A stretch of 64,000 nucleotides of DNA from Sphagnum compactum (GCA_965153455.1 OZ234503.1:3100001-3164000), one strand, 5' to 3'; shown: positions 1 through 13,403, numbered from the stretch's first letter. Notes: generated by a model not told the origin, from the sequence alone. Made by a program: numbers and translations.

Positions 1-1660
1 CAATTGTGAAAAGTGCCTTCAAAATCAACAACTTTTTTCCAAAATAATTTTTATAGAAATTTTGAATATTTGAAAAGGAAATGAATTCAATAGATGATTT
101 GTAGGTGGGCATTAACAGGTGAACTAGGTACTGTAATGTACATTCATTTGAGTTGTTAAGTTGCAGGTGGATATACCACATCCCACAACTACCTGGAAGT
201 TAAACAACCCATGCATCAAAATTTGCCAACGAAAACTCTTGATGCAACTATGTAAAGCGCACGCCATAGAGAATAGCAATGTTGAGATCCAAGACCTTGG
301 CAACTTGCATGCATCAGCACATAGGAGCCCATTTTAGCTCAGATGTAGTCTCCTAAGTTGACAAGGTCACCAAAGTAACCTTCAATTTGAAGAATATCTT
401 AGTATGATTAATCTATTCTATTTGTAAGGTAATGCAATCTTTTGTGCAAAGTGTTGACAGTGCATATTTCATCACAGAACTTGGGGGGGGGGGGGGCGCT
501 TCTTTGTATATATTTATGAATCACCTAGGATAAAGAGGTTTTTTTTTGGTATGTTGTGTTAAATAATAAAACATTGAAAGAATATTTCAGATATATTCTC
601 ATAATCAATTCTTAGCACCTTATTTATATGTAAGTAAATTAAATTGCACTTTTTTTTGCATGCCATTTGAAAAAAAAATGGAAGTGAAATGTGTCCCCTC
701 GATCCCCCCAAGCAAAAAACCCATGATGGGAAAATACGACAAACTGATCACAAATGCAAATTTCGAGAGTTGATTTTAAATCCATTAGTATGCTCCAATC
801 TGTCAGGAGATGGTCATCAAAATATCCTAGCATCTATGATCAGTAGATTGTCCACAGTTTCGTAGATGGCAAAATGAAAGGCCATTTGTAGCCTTTTAGT
901 AGAGGACTCTGGATACAATGTCATATGGTTGGACATCCATGTGATACTGAATAGATTGTATCTGATCCACACCAACTAGAAAGTGGTGTTATGAGTACTA
1001 CTATCATGCACCACCTTTTGCAGGCGAGCAACTTTAATGCATGGTTGTTACATCATTGCAAGTCTTGATTGAATGGCTGCTTTGAGGAGGAGTTTCCCCT
1101 TTGCATTTGTCACATCATTGCAGGCATTCTGATTACCTTTGAAGGAATTTTACTGTTGTGGAGAGAGAGAAAAGCTGACGGAGGTGCTGGTTATATCAGC
1201 CCTTCAATTGCAACTTCATATAAATTCCTTAATTTATAGTTGAAATGAGAACTTCCAGGTTAATTTTGTGAAAAATTGTTAGAGATAAAGAACTGATTTT
1301 GCCTCCCTTCACCTACTTCTAGAGCTTTAAGTTTAAAGTATTTAGTCTTTGAACTGGTACTTCTTTGCCCAGATGCAGCCTCAGATGTTTGCCTCCTTGT
1401 AAGACCCATTCATTCACCTGGTGAGAACCTGTATCAAATTCATCAAATCAAGATGATTTGATGAATTTGTACCCAGAGTAGGTCCAAAATCTACCTGACT
1501 AACACAGGAAATGAACCAAGAGATCTAGCCAACTGCTAAATAACTTTCCAACCCGAACAGCCTGGCAAATTGATTTGGTTTAGGTTGATGTCATCTGCAA
1601 ACATGTCACCCTGATCTAGGTCACCGACAATGTCAATTTTGGTCTTCCAACACATTTCTT
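1..1660. other. AT-rich intergenic DNA, no gene seen
   Basis: No reading frame here looks like a protein: those present are short and low-complexity. The one notable item is an uninterrupted run of 14 G at 483-496, followed by CGC. I see no paired splice sites around conserved coding sequence and no terminal repeats. Confidence 0.5.
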
Positions 1661-1669
1661 TTGTTGAAA

Positions 1670-2620
1670 TGACTATGTTTTTATTTCTGTGTGTATTTTG
1701 AGGTATCTGCCCCAGGAGAAGAACCCTAGGGGGTCATGCCAGAGGGACATCCTCCTATTTTTGTAGTTTCCTGCATTGCAATCAACAGAGAATGGTTTAT
1801 GTGCAGGTTCCCTGTACTTGTGGGTTCTCCTTAGGTTCAGGAACACCCTAGGGCTCACACCCATGGGTGGCCGTCCCTCAGGAGAACCCACTTGGATGGG
1901 AACCTCCTGTCCAACATTTTCAAGACCAGCAAATGATCGAAAACAGGCTAAAGAGCTGGAGGACACCCTTAAGGCCTAATAGTTCCCTGAAAATCTCAAC
2001 GGCACCATCCGCCACACTAGTACCTGGTGGATGAAAAGCAAAAACCAGCCAGTCGGTCCTAACTCCTTGTTGGAAGTGATGTGTGTTGGAAGTGTTGTCA
2101 CACTACGTGTGTCTAGTACCTGGTTGATCATCGGATAAGCTTGCAGTACTCTTAATGGGATACGGTTGTAGCATACTCCTGTGGAAACTTCCATATTTGT
2201 ACCTTTTTGATTGGCTCTGCCCAGAGGGAAGAGACTCAGTGCACATCCACCCCAGATCTTGGAGGCAAACTTGGAACCAATGTGTTTGACAACTTGTTGT
2301 ATTAATTAGCTTGCTATTCTTATAGAATTCTTCAAACTGGATTGCTTGTGCACTCAAATTACCTTAGAATCACTGGATTGCTTGTGCATTCAAATTACCT
2401 TAGAATCACTTTACATGGTTCAATCATTTATCATGATGTTGTTTGAAATAGCGATAAAGGGTCACTATGTGTAAGGTAAAGGCCTCTATCGAGGCTTTAT
2501 CAGAATAAGGGCCTGCACAAGGTGGAATCAACCGGGGGGTACAATTTCAGTAGAGCCTGCAGCCCATTTCTGGTAAAGCCAGTGCGGCCAAGGGCTTTAC
2601 CGAGCGTAAATACCTGTGTC
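1670..2620. other. GC-richer unassigned block with dispersed-repeat motifs
   Basis: Base composition rises clearly above the flanks. Both strands are open for up to about 100 codons, but none of the peptides resembles a family I know, and overlapping open frames on both strands argue against coding. The block carries a TTTCTGGTAAAGCC-type motif (near 2567) that recurs near 15229 and 49439, each time beside GGCC-rich sequence. It is therefore more likely a piece of a dispersed repeat than a gene. Confidence 0.35.
2337..2408 (+). repeat. 36-bp tandem duplication
   Basis: Two adjacent copies of a 36-bp unit beginning CTGGATTGCTTGTGCA lie at 2337-2372 and 2373-2408 and differ at one base (C or T after GTGCA). 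The near identity suggests a recent local duplication. No coding role is visible. Confidence 0.85.
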
Positions 2621-4490
2621 AATTTGTTTGGTTTCTTTCTCAGGACACCCAGTGGATACCCTGTGAGTATCATGGGATAAAAAGGGCAAAAAAAGCTGGG
2701 CATTTCGAAAAGACAGAATGCTTCTCTTCTATGAAACACCTCATGAATACATGATGTGATGATTACACAATGAGATACTTGTTTTTCTGGTGCACACAAT
2801 TATTCTGTTCTCAGAAGTATCAGAAAAATGGACTAGTGGAATGAATGTGACTAGTTGGCAATTGATAGGAGGGTGTCAGACCCTTAATGCACGTCTCTGA
2901 GAAATTTCTTAATGTATGTGGAAGCCACCTTATATTTGTGAATGCCCCTCTTAGAAATGAGGAGGGGGTTCTTGCGTCTACTCCTCAAGAGCAAAAGCAA
3001 TCTTACAGTTATCTTATAGGTGTAAGATTGCTCCCACTCTTAAGTAGTAGCATTAGGAGCCTGGCCCTACAATGAGACTACAACAACTCCTGAGTCCTAA
3101 TCTATCTATATTTAGATTTGTGATTAACTTAGCAACCTTTGCTTGGTAGGATGGGGTAAAGCCCTTAGGTGTGGGAGATTCCCAATATGTGGGTTTCGAC
3201 GTGACTATTGCCTCATTCTAGACCCCTTCTTTTGGGAATGGCCCCCATCTTGAGGCTCTACCCTACACATAATTTCACACTGTTGTGGAAAGATCGTAGA
3301 TGTCAAAATGTGCAATTGATTATAAGTACACGCTTATAAGTATGTGCTTAACCAGTTGCAGCTCAACAATTACGAAAAAACTAGTCACATTTTTAAACTT
3401 GTTTTGGAAGAACCCATTATCATTTAATTGATTGACAATTCACCTTACTAGGTCTATTCCAATAGTGGGTTAACCTTCTTTGGTTCCATTGGTTGGTAGC
3501 CTAACACAAAAACAAGATACCCTAAACACCCCATTGAACTTTGTTGGGGTGTTAAAAAGTGTAAAAAATGTTGTGTGGCATCATTTGTAGGTTTGCAAAA
3601 GGGCTTGAATAATATCTTGAAATGTTAAAAATAAATTCAAAATTTGATGTAGTTTTTTCAATAAAAAATATGCTAATGGTATGGATTAAATCCTATTTTC
3701 ATGTGGTGGAAAGTTCTTGAATTGCATGAGAATCTCCAAAACATATCAACTTTTTAAATTAATATGTATAAAAACAAGAGTCATGTAATTCTATGCAAAA
3801 CCATGTAGGGCACAAAAGCTTGATGGGGAGTATAACGTGACCCCACAAAAGTTAATTATGAAATTGAAGGTGACGAGCATTGCCATTTTTTGAAAATGGT
3901 GTAATAAATAAAAAGTTACACGCAAATAGATTAAACAAGTGCACATTGCATGGGGGAGAGTCCTAGGGAAAGGATTGATTAAAGAATTAATGAAAGTAGT
4001 GCAAAAGGAAAGGATTAATTTTTGTTTTGTTAAGCATGAGAACCATAGATTTCAAATAGATTTTTCAGCCAAATATTACCACTACTAGTTTGGAAAACAA
4101 TGAACTTGTAACTTACAAATTTAACATTTATGGTATTTCATTGGGTATTCTATGAAGGTAATGTAGTAATTGTTGTCTGAAACATAAAAAACTAAAATTT
4201 CAAAACCTCTTGCATTACATGTGTTACTTGTTTTTGCTTTTCTTACCTTTTTTTAAAAATCACCTTGTTGGAAGATCTATATGAGTTACATACATAGAAA
4301 AAAGGTGATCAAGCCACAAGAAGTTGTGGGGCCTTGAATGTGCTATTGTGTTGGTAAGTCGTGAACATGATAAGAATTAATAAACACACTTGGTATGATT
4401 TGTGGCCTAACATGTGAGTTTTTAAGTTCTTAAACTCTTCAATTAACTTATCAATTCTTAAATTTGACTAACAAAGTGATAGCCCAAGCT
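2620..4490. other. AT-rich intergenic DNA, no gene seen
   Basis: Only short open frames of biased composition are present. I found no conserved motif, tandem array or terminal inverted repeat in this stretch. Confidence 0.45.
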
Positions 4491-4493
4491 AAA

Positions 4494-4880
4494 TCAAAGT
4501 TCGCAAGCCAACCAAATGTCGAGAGTAATAAGAAACATTATCAGGATTTGGGGTGAAACCAGGGGAATACCTTCAAATTTTCTCTTTAAAAACTTGGGGA
4601 AAGTTTTTGAAAAATTAATCAAGTCATGGGGATTATAAGCATATTTTTTCATGATGTTATGATATGTGATCACAATACCTTTATGGAAAGCCATTGACAT
4701 AAGACTTTCCATTTAGTTGGTGAAGTGTGTAGCTTAGTTTGCATAGGATTCAAACTTGTCCATATCATTTGCTCTAAACTTTTTTACATTTGACATAGGT
4801 TTTTGTATTCTAGTTGCATCAATGGGTTTTATGCCATTTGTGAACTCCTTTGGTGTAAAGGCACTTTAGGTGAATCTCAA
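4494..4880 (-). pseudogene. Unassigned coding-like remnant with two stops
   Basis: On the minus strand one frame reads about 130 codons of well-mixed composition from about 4880 to 4494, broken by two in-frame TAA codons just upstream of the Met at 4712. Recognisable stretches read SAFTPKEFTNGIKPIDATRIQ and, further on, NPHDLINFSKTFPKFLKRKF. The residue mixture is unlike the lysine/phenylalanine/isoleucine noise of neighbouring frames, so it may be a decayed transposon protein. I do not recognise the family, and no flanking terminal repeats are visible. Confidence 0.3.
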
Positions 4881-4929
4881 CACCATAGCTAGCCTTCCTA
4901 TGTTTGCAAATCCATAAGTAATTTTTGCA

Positions 4930-5857
4930 ATGTTTTCGTTTTGTTATGCCCAATGCCTAGCTATTTATTACATATTGTATTTCCATTTTCAAGTATCTTG
5001 CAGCATTACGCCAAATTTGATTCATGTACCATTGTTCTGTTGGAAAAGTTATTGGGCATTGGATATTTCAACATTATGGTGGGTCATTTGGTTTGTTGTT
5101 AAGTCACTTTACCTACTTCTTTAAAGGGGCTTGGCTTTCTTTCGATGGTTTGACTTGTTATCCCCACCTTGTTTAGATGTTGGACTCTAATCGTTTTTGC
5201 ACTTGTCATTTGTTTTCAACAAGATAAGCACCTTATTCCTTTCAATGTGATGGCATATGTTAAAATTAACATTTTTTCTTTCTAACTAGCATTGTAGGAT
5301 ATCCAAACTTTACTACCCGAAGTTGTCCATTCTCAAATCCCCTTTTGAGAGTCCTGTGATATAGTCATATTCTCATTTATAGGCTTTTTTTGACAGATTG
5401 GTTACATGAACAAGAGTTTGTCACACTTCTAATAAATCTCTTCCACACTTCACAACTAGTGCACTTCTATCGTTAGCCAATTTATGAAAAACAACACCTT
5501 CTAGTGTATGATCTTCTATTTATTAGAGTACTAGTGATGGCCTTTTTAGTTTAAGGTATTTTGTTTATTAGTGTATTAATTGTGTCCTGATTGTTACATG
5601 TTCTTTTGTGCCTTGTGTTCTCATGCTTTTATTTGCCTTGTATTTCTTGTGGATGGGTTCCCATCCATGTATTCTTATTTACAGAGTTTTTTTCTTGTTT
5701 CAAAATGCTGCAAGGGCTTTCGCTTTTCATTGATGATTGGAGAGCTCTAAGTGCATTGAAAATATTCAATTAGTCATGTTAGGAACATTCTGAACATGTT
5801 CTCATGAAAAAAGATAGATGTCACTGAATGGTGAGTCACAATTTAACTCATGGCTCC
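4930..5857. other. AT-rich intergenic DNA, no gene seen
   Basis: Short hydrophobic open frames on the plus strand (for example 4930-5124 and 5591-5773) are what T-rich DNA gives by chance. No start context, splice sites or conserved motif supports them. Confidence 0.45.
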
Positions 5858-5864
5858 TGCATTT

Positions 5865-5991
5865 GGTCAATGCTTATACGTGCAATTGGTCAATGCTTGA
5901 TTTAGATCACGACTTCAGTAATTGGTCAATGTTTGACTGCAAGTGGTCAATGCTTGGTCAATGTTTGAGTGCAACTGGTCAATGCTTGACT
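5865..5991 (+). repeat. Short imperfect tandem array rich in W-box cores
   Basis: An irregular repeat of the type (CAAT)TGGTCAATGCTTGACT is present. The hexamer GGTCAA, which is the W-box TTGACC on the other strand, occurs at 5865, 5888, 5924, 5945, 5956 and 5977. TTGACT occurs at 5933 and 5986. Unit spacing varies from 11 to 36 bp. W-boxes are the known binding sites of plant WRKY factors. Whether this array is regulatory or just a minisatellite whose unit happens to contain the core is open, since no gene start is evident nearby. Confidence 0.6.
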
Positions 5992-5999
5992 ATTAGAGC

Positions 6000-8110
6000 T
6001 GTGAGATGACTGGGCCATAACATACTCTTGTGAACTTCAGCTTTTGGTCATGGCAACAGTGCCAATGCTTTTGTTGACCTCAGTCTCTCAGACATAAATC
6101 ATACCAAAATATAAGATAAGAAATTAAAAAGGAGAAAGCCAAGTAAACATAAGTAAACATAATAGGAGTCTGATAACTACAACATGTGGGGAGGGTGGAT
6201 TACCTGAGGAGCTTCAGTCTGCAACCTCATCCGACTCATTGGCAACCTCCAGCTGCAGTTAGTTGAAAAAACAAAATGCAAAGCTGTGATCACAACGGCC
6301 TAACGGAGACATGTCTAATTGATGAGCAGAAGCAAGATTCCCTGCCCTGACTGGTTCAACCAGATTCTGCGGAACCTTGAGAAGTAGGCACCGTGTGCGA
6401 TGGACTGCAAGTTCAGTTCGGATTCAGCGAAAATACGTAAACGCCCTCACCACCTAACAGCCTGTGGCAGTTGGCTGGACTGCATTAGATGCTTAGACTA
6501 AGTTTGCATTTGGAAATATATTTACTTTGTTACATGCTCACATCTCACTGATCACTTCAGGATGCACATGCATGATGCTATGAATTTGCTGCAGACCGTT
6601 TCAACTCCAAATTTATGGTGCTGGAAATGTGAGAAACAGAATTGTTCTAGTAGAATAAAGATGAGTTGGAATCCCCTCGGAATTATATTCTGTAGACGAT
6701 GGGCTGAATACATATATTTTTATCATGGCAACTGCAGGACTCCGAAAATTCCCTCCGCTGCTCACATCACTAAGAGATCATTCTCCACATCGACAATTCC
6801 AGAATGCATTCTATAGTTACAGCTGATTCTTATCGAGGATTCTTTTTAATCTGCAAATATGGAGATCTACTAGTAGTGTATCAGATCCTTTATGTCCTGC
6901 GTATGTAATGCTTCCTCTTATTTGCGTCACCCAAAGAGATATGAGTAGTTTACTGCCGGTACTGCGCCTTTGGCAACTCATTAACTCATGAACAGGTGAA
7001 ATGCTTTCTGCGACTCTTGCCGCAGCAGGACCCACAGCTTAGGGTCTCTTTCCATTAGGCTTCTGTGATCAGAGAACACTGTGTGTAAACAGGATCACAG
7101 CAGCCTAATGAAAAGCCACTGACATAGGGCCTTGTTTCTTGTTGCAGGGAATTACTAATATAACAGTGGATCCTGCTGGTTTGCTTGCATGTAATTTTCT
7201 GAATTGATCGGTTGGCACACCTCTAGTTAGTAAATCTTTATAGACGGATACTGCATTTGGAGTTACCCTGCATGTGTGGGACTACGGGATACCAGCTGTG
7301 GGGAACAAACCATCGGTAGGGTTCAAGGGTAACTGCATCAAGCATATCTGGGTCAGTAGCTATTGTGGCAGCTTCTTGTTCTTTGCTCCACTCAGATTAA
7401 GTCCAGACTCTACAAGATGTTGAACAAACCGTAGAATAGTCTAAACTAGTTAGCCGACACAACTAGTACTTAACAACAACCGCTCATTGCAATTGCACAG
7501 AACTTTCTAATTGCATCTCATTGAACCGTCAACAGTTAGACTGTTTTCCAGAAACTTATTTGAAGGTGTCCTGCGTCTTCCAGCTTGTGTGAGGACACTG
7601 CGACCTTCATTCCCTTGGAAGGATAGACTCTGGCATCATAGTACTACTAAGTACTGTACACCTCTTCAGGTTGTCAAGTTCAAAGAAAATTCCAACTACC
7701 CAGAACTAGGAACTATTCATGAATTACTAGTACTAAATGAAGAAGTTCAGTATAAATTGGACCTAAAAGTGTAAAAGAACTGGTTGGGAAAGAAACCAGT
7801 TCTAGGCCAGATGATTAAGCCACTCATGAGCTCCAAAAACTGCCCAGTCACAAGAGGAGAGAGAACTATGTCCTGGCTACTTACTCTGCTACAAAAGTGC
7901 CATTGGCAAATCAGCACAGGGGCATGTGCAAGGGGCATGTGTAAGGTACACTGGACAAATATGGATGTCATAATGAATTCAAAGAAGCATGGACAGGAGA
8001 CAGTGAGGATGCCTCTTAAAAAAGGGAATTGCAAGGTACATCTTGCAAATGATTATGTAACCCTAGGGTGCATTCTTCCTCCTAGTGAGTCACTTGGGTG
8101 AGAATGAACT
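6000..8110. other. GC-richer unassigned block
   Basis: Composition is more balanced than in the flanks and several 60-105 codon frames are open, including 7784-8101 on the plus strand with an overlapping frame on the minus strand. The plus frame contains two related phrases (MCKVHWTN and NCKVHLAN), hinting at internal duplication. I cannot assign any of these to a family. A minus-strand stretch near 7190-7260 faintly recalls the end of a Copia polyprotein but is too short to call. Confidence 0.3.
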
Positions 8111-11100
8111 ATGTGGAAAAATGTCCATTAGAGGCCCATTTTCTGCCAGAATTTAACTCACAACTCACAACCCACTTGCAATGTCATCATGAGTTCTAGC
8201 ATTTGGGCCATAAGCTAATTTAGCTTGATGGCTGGATTGACTGAATTAAAAACTGAATAGATCAAGAAGGGAAATAATTAAGGCATTAATGTTCTTGGTC
8301 CAATTAAGATTCAATTGTTTTTTTGTGTTCTATGAACAAGGTTATGGAGTAATAGCTAAATTTGTGTTAACTTATTCCCATTTAAGAGACCAAGTTGCCA
8401 AGCATGCACACAATTTTGTTCCATATGTATCATATAGTACAGATTTTTAGATACACATTCTTTTTGAGGGACAAAAGCAAAAGACTTGACGAAATGTGAA
8501 CTAGGCTTTCATTAGGCATTTTCATTAAATTAATTTAGCAATGAGACACTTGTTCAAAAAAGTAAGAAAGCAAAAGATAGAAAACAAGGATGTGCTATCA
8601 TTGAAAAAAATAAAAAGTTGATCGAAAGCTAGAAGGAAAGGGTGCAAATACAATAATAAGAGCCACCCAATCCAAGGTCAAAGTATTTTGTTTTACAAAG
8701 TACTCATGTAACTTTCTCGTATTAAATGGTTTCTCCCAAAATTAGATGAATACTAATTACATGTAATGTATTTATCATCCATTTGAAAAAGAAATCTCTT
8801 TATTTCAAAGTGTTGCATTAAATAACACAGTTTGATAATTATCCATTGCAATTTTTAAAACAAGATATTAGTAAATCATGTAAATAAACATCACCCTGCT
8901 GAAAATCAGATGGTGCCACCTAAATACTTGCATAAATAGACATCGTTGTTAAAACCAATGAAATCCAATGATAATTTGCATGTAGCGAAAAGGACTATAA
9001 CACATCTAATTTTCACAAAAACATAACCAATCTTTTTCCTATATAACAAAAAAAAATTCTTCTTCAAAATATTTTTTTTCATTATGTGATTTTAAGGATC
9101 AAAAGCACTTTAAAATACATCAATTTATCATCACATTAAATTATAGTTTCAAATTGTTTTCAATTGTAAGCTTTCATAATCATCAATATATGGGCTTCCA
9201 TGCATTTTGAAAATGAATGGTTTAGTTGAACACATATAATAACTTGGATGTTTGAAGGGAAAAGGATTCAATCAAAGAACATACCCAAATCCTTATATCA
9301 ATAAAGGAGAAAATGCAATGTTTCAAAAATTCACCAAGAAAAAAAAAAAAAAAACATTCACTAATATACAAACATTGTTCACTAAATCAAACTACATTTC
9401 AATACTTAAAACTTATGTAGTTCATTGCCAAAATCATGACTTGGTGTGAATTTTTGAAAATCAACACAATCCTTGGCTCCTATTAGTGTATTTGGACCCC
9501 AAAAGAAGATAAAAAGAAGATCTTTTAAAAAACAATTTAGAGAAAAGAACATTCTCTCTAATCTTCTCAAATTTCCTCACATATGATATTCCAAATTATG
9601 TTTGTACCACTATTTGTCCCATGTTCATGTAAACACATGTGACTTGTGCCATTTGCCCAACTGCACTGAACATGATTATACAATTGTTCCAAGTGTGAAC
9701 AAGACCCTAACAATAGAACCTCATTGTGAAAGAACTATTTTAATTTTTCAATTAATTTCCTAATGATGAAAATTAGCAATATTCAATATTTCCCCCACTT
9801 TAGGTCTCAAAGTTATGAAGTCACCTCCAAGAAATCCCACTTGCCATACCTTAATGGCTTTCCAACAAGACCAAAAACTAATCTTAATTTCACTAATTTT
9901 TTGACTTTTGAATTTCTTAAATTTTCTTGACAAAATTATTCAATAATCAATTTTTTTGCATAGTGATCTAAACATTACAAAACCACCTTAGTGCACCTTA
10001 CTTATGAAAGGCTTTCTAATGGTATCAAAAGTGCAACGGGGTGCTATAGTTTGGGAGATCTCAATGTAACAAACAAACACCCTTCTTTAATAAATAAATT
10101 ATTGCTATTCCACTAAACAACAACCAGGCATGCTATATTGAATAGTTAACACTAAGTACATTATATCCTAAGGAGCATTGTTATGATATTACCAATCAAA
10201 TAGGCCCATCATGATACAATGTATAGAACTTTGGAAACACCCCATAGTTTGGATTTAGTGGTTTTAGAGGTTGTATATGTCCTATCATTGAAGTATAACA
10301 TAATGTTTGCAAAGTTAAGGTCCTTTCAAGTTAGATTCCCTTGTGAATATGGATTTGTTTTTCAATTTTGAAATATCAAATAATTGACAAATGTTTCCAA
10401 ACAATTAGCAACATTAGTCAAATTTACTAAAAAACAAAAACTTCCAATTTAGGTCAATAAAAATCATTGTTAAAAAGTGATAGATTTGTTATTTGTTGAA
10501 TTGTATAAACATGAATTGTCTTTGTGCTATGAAAGACATAAATATGCAATTTTTAATTTCTGAATATGAGAGTCTTTTAAGGTGACTAAATAATATTTTA
10601 CATTTGATAGCTTTTTGCAATTTTTTGGGTGGAAATATGATAAATAACAATTGAGTGTGAAGATGATTAAAGGAATCAAAACCATGTCCGATAGTGGTGA
10701 AAATTGTAAACCTTATTACATTTAATTTTTTTGACATTTTAGAGTTATGTTAATCATTCCAAGTTGTGATAAATGATTAATATGAGTGTTGAGGAATTCA
10801 AATTAAAATTTTATTACATTAAATTTTGGGTTTTGGTTTTAGTAAAGGACATTTGAATTTGAATAGGTTCTGTGTTAGATTGTGGTTAATTTCACCAAGG
10901 ATTAGGTAAAATTATTTTAATAAAATAATTTTGATGATAAAAAAAATTTTAAATGATAGTTTTAAAAAAATTTAAATTTAGTGATATATTGGGGCACCTA
11001 TATATAGTTTTAGTAACAAGTTGCAAAGGATTTCATTCAAAATTCTTTCATACAAAAAAATGAGAAAAGACTAAAAAAGAATCACAATCCTTTTGTAAAG

Positions 11101-11210
11101 TAATCCCATTGGCTCGTTTAATTGTATTCCCACCCAATTTCAAAATGATTATAACATTTTTTTGAATGAAAAATGTTCTTAACACAATCAGTAAATCATA
11201 ATTCCAAAAT
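8110..11210. other. AT-rich desert, no gene seen
   Basis: Very AT-rich sequence with homopolymer runs such as the A17 tract near 9340. Open frames are short and lysine/asparagine/phenylalanine-rich, as expected by chance. Confidence 0.5.
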
Positions 11211-11215
11211 ATTAT

Positions 11216-11264
11216 ATGTCCTTGCACATACAACATTTATGAAATATTGTATGTGCAAGGACAT
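11216..11264. repeat. Near-perfect 18-bp-stem hairpin
   Basis: An 18-base arm beginning ATGTCCTTGCACATAC (11216-11233) is exactly complementary to 11247-11264, with a 13-base spacer. Such a structure could be a foldback remnant or a small-RNA precursor core, although the stem is short for a plant microRNA precursor. I see no flanking target duplication. Confidence 0.75.
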
Positions 11265-11269
11265 TTTGT

Positions 11270-13170
11270 TCAAAATTGGATACCTTCCTTTCACCATTTG
11301 AAAATACTATGCTACGTACACCACTTTTTGCAAAAATAAAATGCCATGAATATTAAATGCATCTTTTGTTATATGTATTGGTCCCAATAGAATCACCTAC
11401 ACCCTCTTAGGATGTATGAAACTGGACTGAATTGGATAAAATTGTCCACCTTACCAAATTACCTTTTTTTTCCTATGACATTGTGTCACCCCTTTATGTG
11501 TTCAAAATAATTGTTACTATTGCTTTTTCAAATTTTCAAATTTTAAGAATAATATTTTAAAAAGACATAGAATCAAAATTTTAACAAACCTTCCCAATTT
11601 TTGAGGTTTTTAAGTATTCAATCAATACCAAAAAATACAATTGTTCTTGTTCCACCGTAAAGGAACCTCACCCAAAAATATTGTTTGGCACGAAAACTAT
11701 AGTAAAATGAAACTCACCAAATATTGTACACATTTTTTGTTGTAGTGGGTTGATGCATATAAGGGGATTACATGTCTATCAATTTAAATTCATTTAGAAT
11801 TGTGCACACATAACAATAGTGTTGAATGATTATTTGGAAGTTTGTAACCTTCTTCAATGTACTTGAAATGGGATTTTCATTTCAAACATGTTTATATCAA
11901 TAATTGTTAATTTGTCAAATTGTTAATGCACACATCTATAACTTATAGGTTTCTGACAAGGGTTGGACAAAGGAGTTAAATAATTGAAATTTTCTTTGAT
12001 GTCCTTTCTATGCATTGATTTGATTTTCTAGAATATTAAGTGAAATAGAAAATTGATCTAAATCTATTTCAGCTATATATATATATATAATGTTATTTAT
12101 TATGTTGGGTTGGTAATGAAGATGTCAAATTACATACAATGTGTCTGTTCACCATGCAGGTGTACTTGTTTTGTAATATTTAAATTTTTTGACAACAAGA
12201 CATTATCTTTTAAATGTCAAGAATATGAATGTGACGTTGAAACTACTTAAATTTAAGATTTTATTGATATTTTTCACCATTCAAATTAGCATGTCATTTT
12301 TCTTTTTTAAATGAAAATTATTAGCTTAGGTTTTCTTCTTTTCCCGAACATAAAAAATTTCATTGTGAAACTGATTTAAAACCTTTGTGAAAAGTCCTCA
12401 AAACCATTATGAAACTAAACCTTATGGATCAAAGTCTTTGGTTTTTCTGGTCATTTAACTAATCTAAGATACCAATATAATCGAGGTATTTTCAAACATT
12501 TAGTTACAATTAGAAACCCAAGCATTTTGAGATTTTAAAAAAAAATTAGAATTAGAATACTCTTCTACACATCCAAGTTGATGATTCCAATTTTTATAAT
12601 GCATCAACATTTGTTGATCGCAAACAAATTGATTTGGAAATGCCATGTTTTAAGTAACAATATCATGATGTTTGGTTATGAGTCATAATGTCAATATGTT
12701 GAAGAGCATAAATTCACATCCTTTTTCACGACTTATATATGTTTCAGGTTTTGCTAGTATAGTTGGGACAATACGACTTAACTAACGAACTCACGTAGTA
12801 GTAAGTTGAACTTACTACTACAGAGCCTGGCCCCAAGTCCAATGCCTTAAGAATCTTTCCACTTTATTTTATGTTTCGCCCTGGCCACCCTCCATTTCAA
12901 CGTTAATTTGGCCCCAAAATATGGCCCTATGCCCATTAATAAGCTCTAGGAGAAACCCTTTCATTTTATAAAACAGACTGAACTCCGATTTTTTTCAAAA
13001 AAAAATTAAGTAGCAAAATTTAGACAGTAATAACATGTTTCAAAAATTTCAAAATAAAAAGAAAAGGAATTGTAAGACATGGAAAAAGAGAATAGTTACG
13101 AGGATATGTACAAAAACCATAAGAAAATGGGGACAAAATTAGAAACATTAAGTATTATATATATATATAT
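11270..13170. other. AT-rich desert; possible lone CACTA-type end near 11730-11746
   Basis: No coding sequence is recognisable. The string ending TTTTTTGTTGTAGTG at about 11732-11746 matches the right terminus of the CACTA-type MITE at 34411-34564, but I could not find its matching left end. Short AT dinucleotide runs occur near 12070 and 13155. Confidence 0.4.
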
Positions 13171-13173
13171 ATT

Positions 13174-13403
13174 AATGAAAGGAAAATTTTAAATTCACAC
13201 CTTTTTTTGGTTAAATTCACACCTTTTCCTCACGCATACTGTGGGGTCTGTGGTCAATCAGGGCACAACTCGAGAACTTGCCCGCAGAAGTAATTGAACT
13301 GACAAAGGAACATACACTTAAAGTTTAATCTGCATAAGATCGGACGAGCGAAGGGTGTGAATTTAACCAAAAAAGGTGTGAATTAAGAAATTTCCTAATG
13401 AAA
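13174..13403. mobile_element. Small inverted-repeat element (MITE-like), about 230 bp
   Basis: The left arm (about 13174-13226) and right arm (about 13351-13403) are inverted copies. The core of each arm is itself double, with AATTCACACC occurring twice about 21 bases apart on the left and its complement twice on the right. The arms differ by a one-base indel in a T/A run plus a few changes near the outer ends. The spacer of about 120 bp has no coding capacity. The outer border and target duplication are uncertain because the flanks are AT-rich. I do not know which transposase family would mobilise it. Confidence 0.7.

Noticed and set aside
7190-7260. Minus-strand KDLLTRGVPTDQFRKLHAS, resembling the end of a Copia polyprotein
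   Set aside because: Only about 20 residues match, with no RNase H or integrase text upstream and a rival protein-like reading in another frame. Too weak to annotate.
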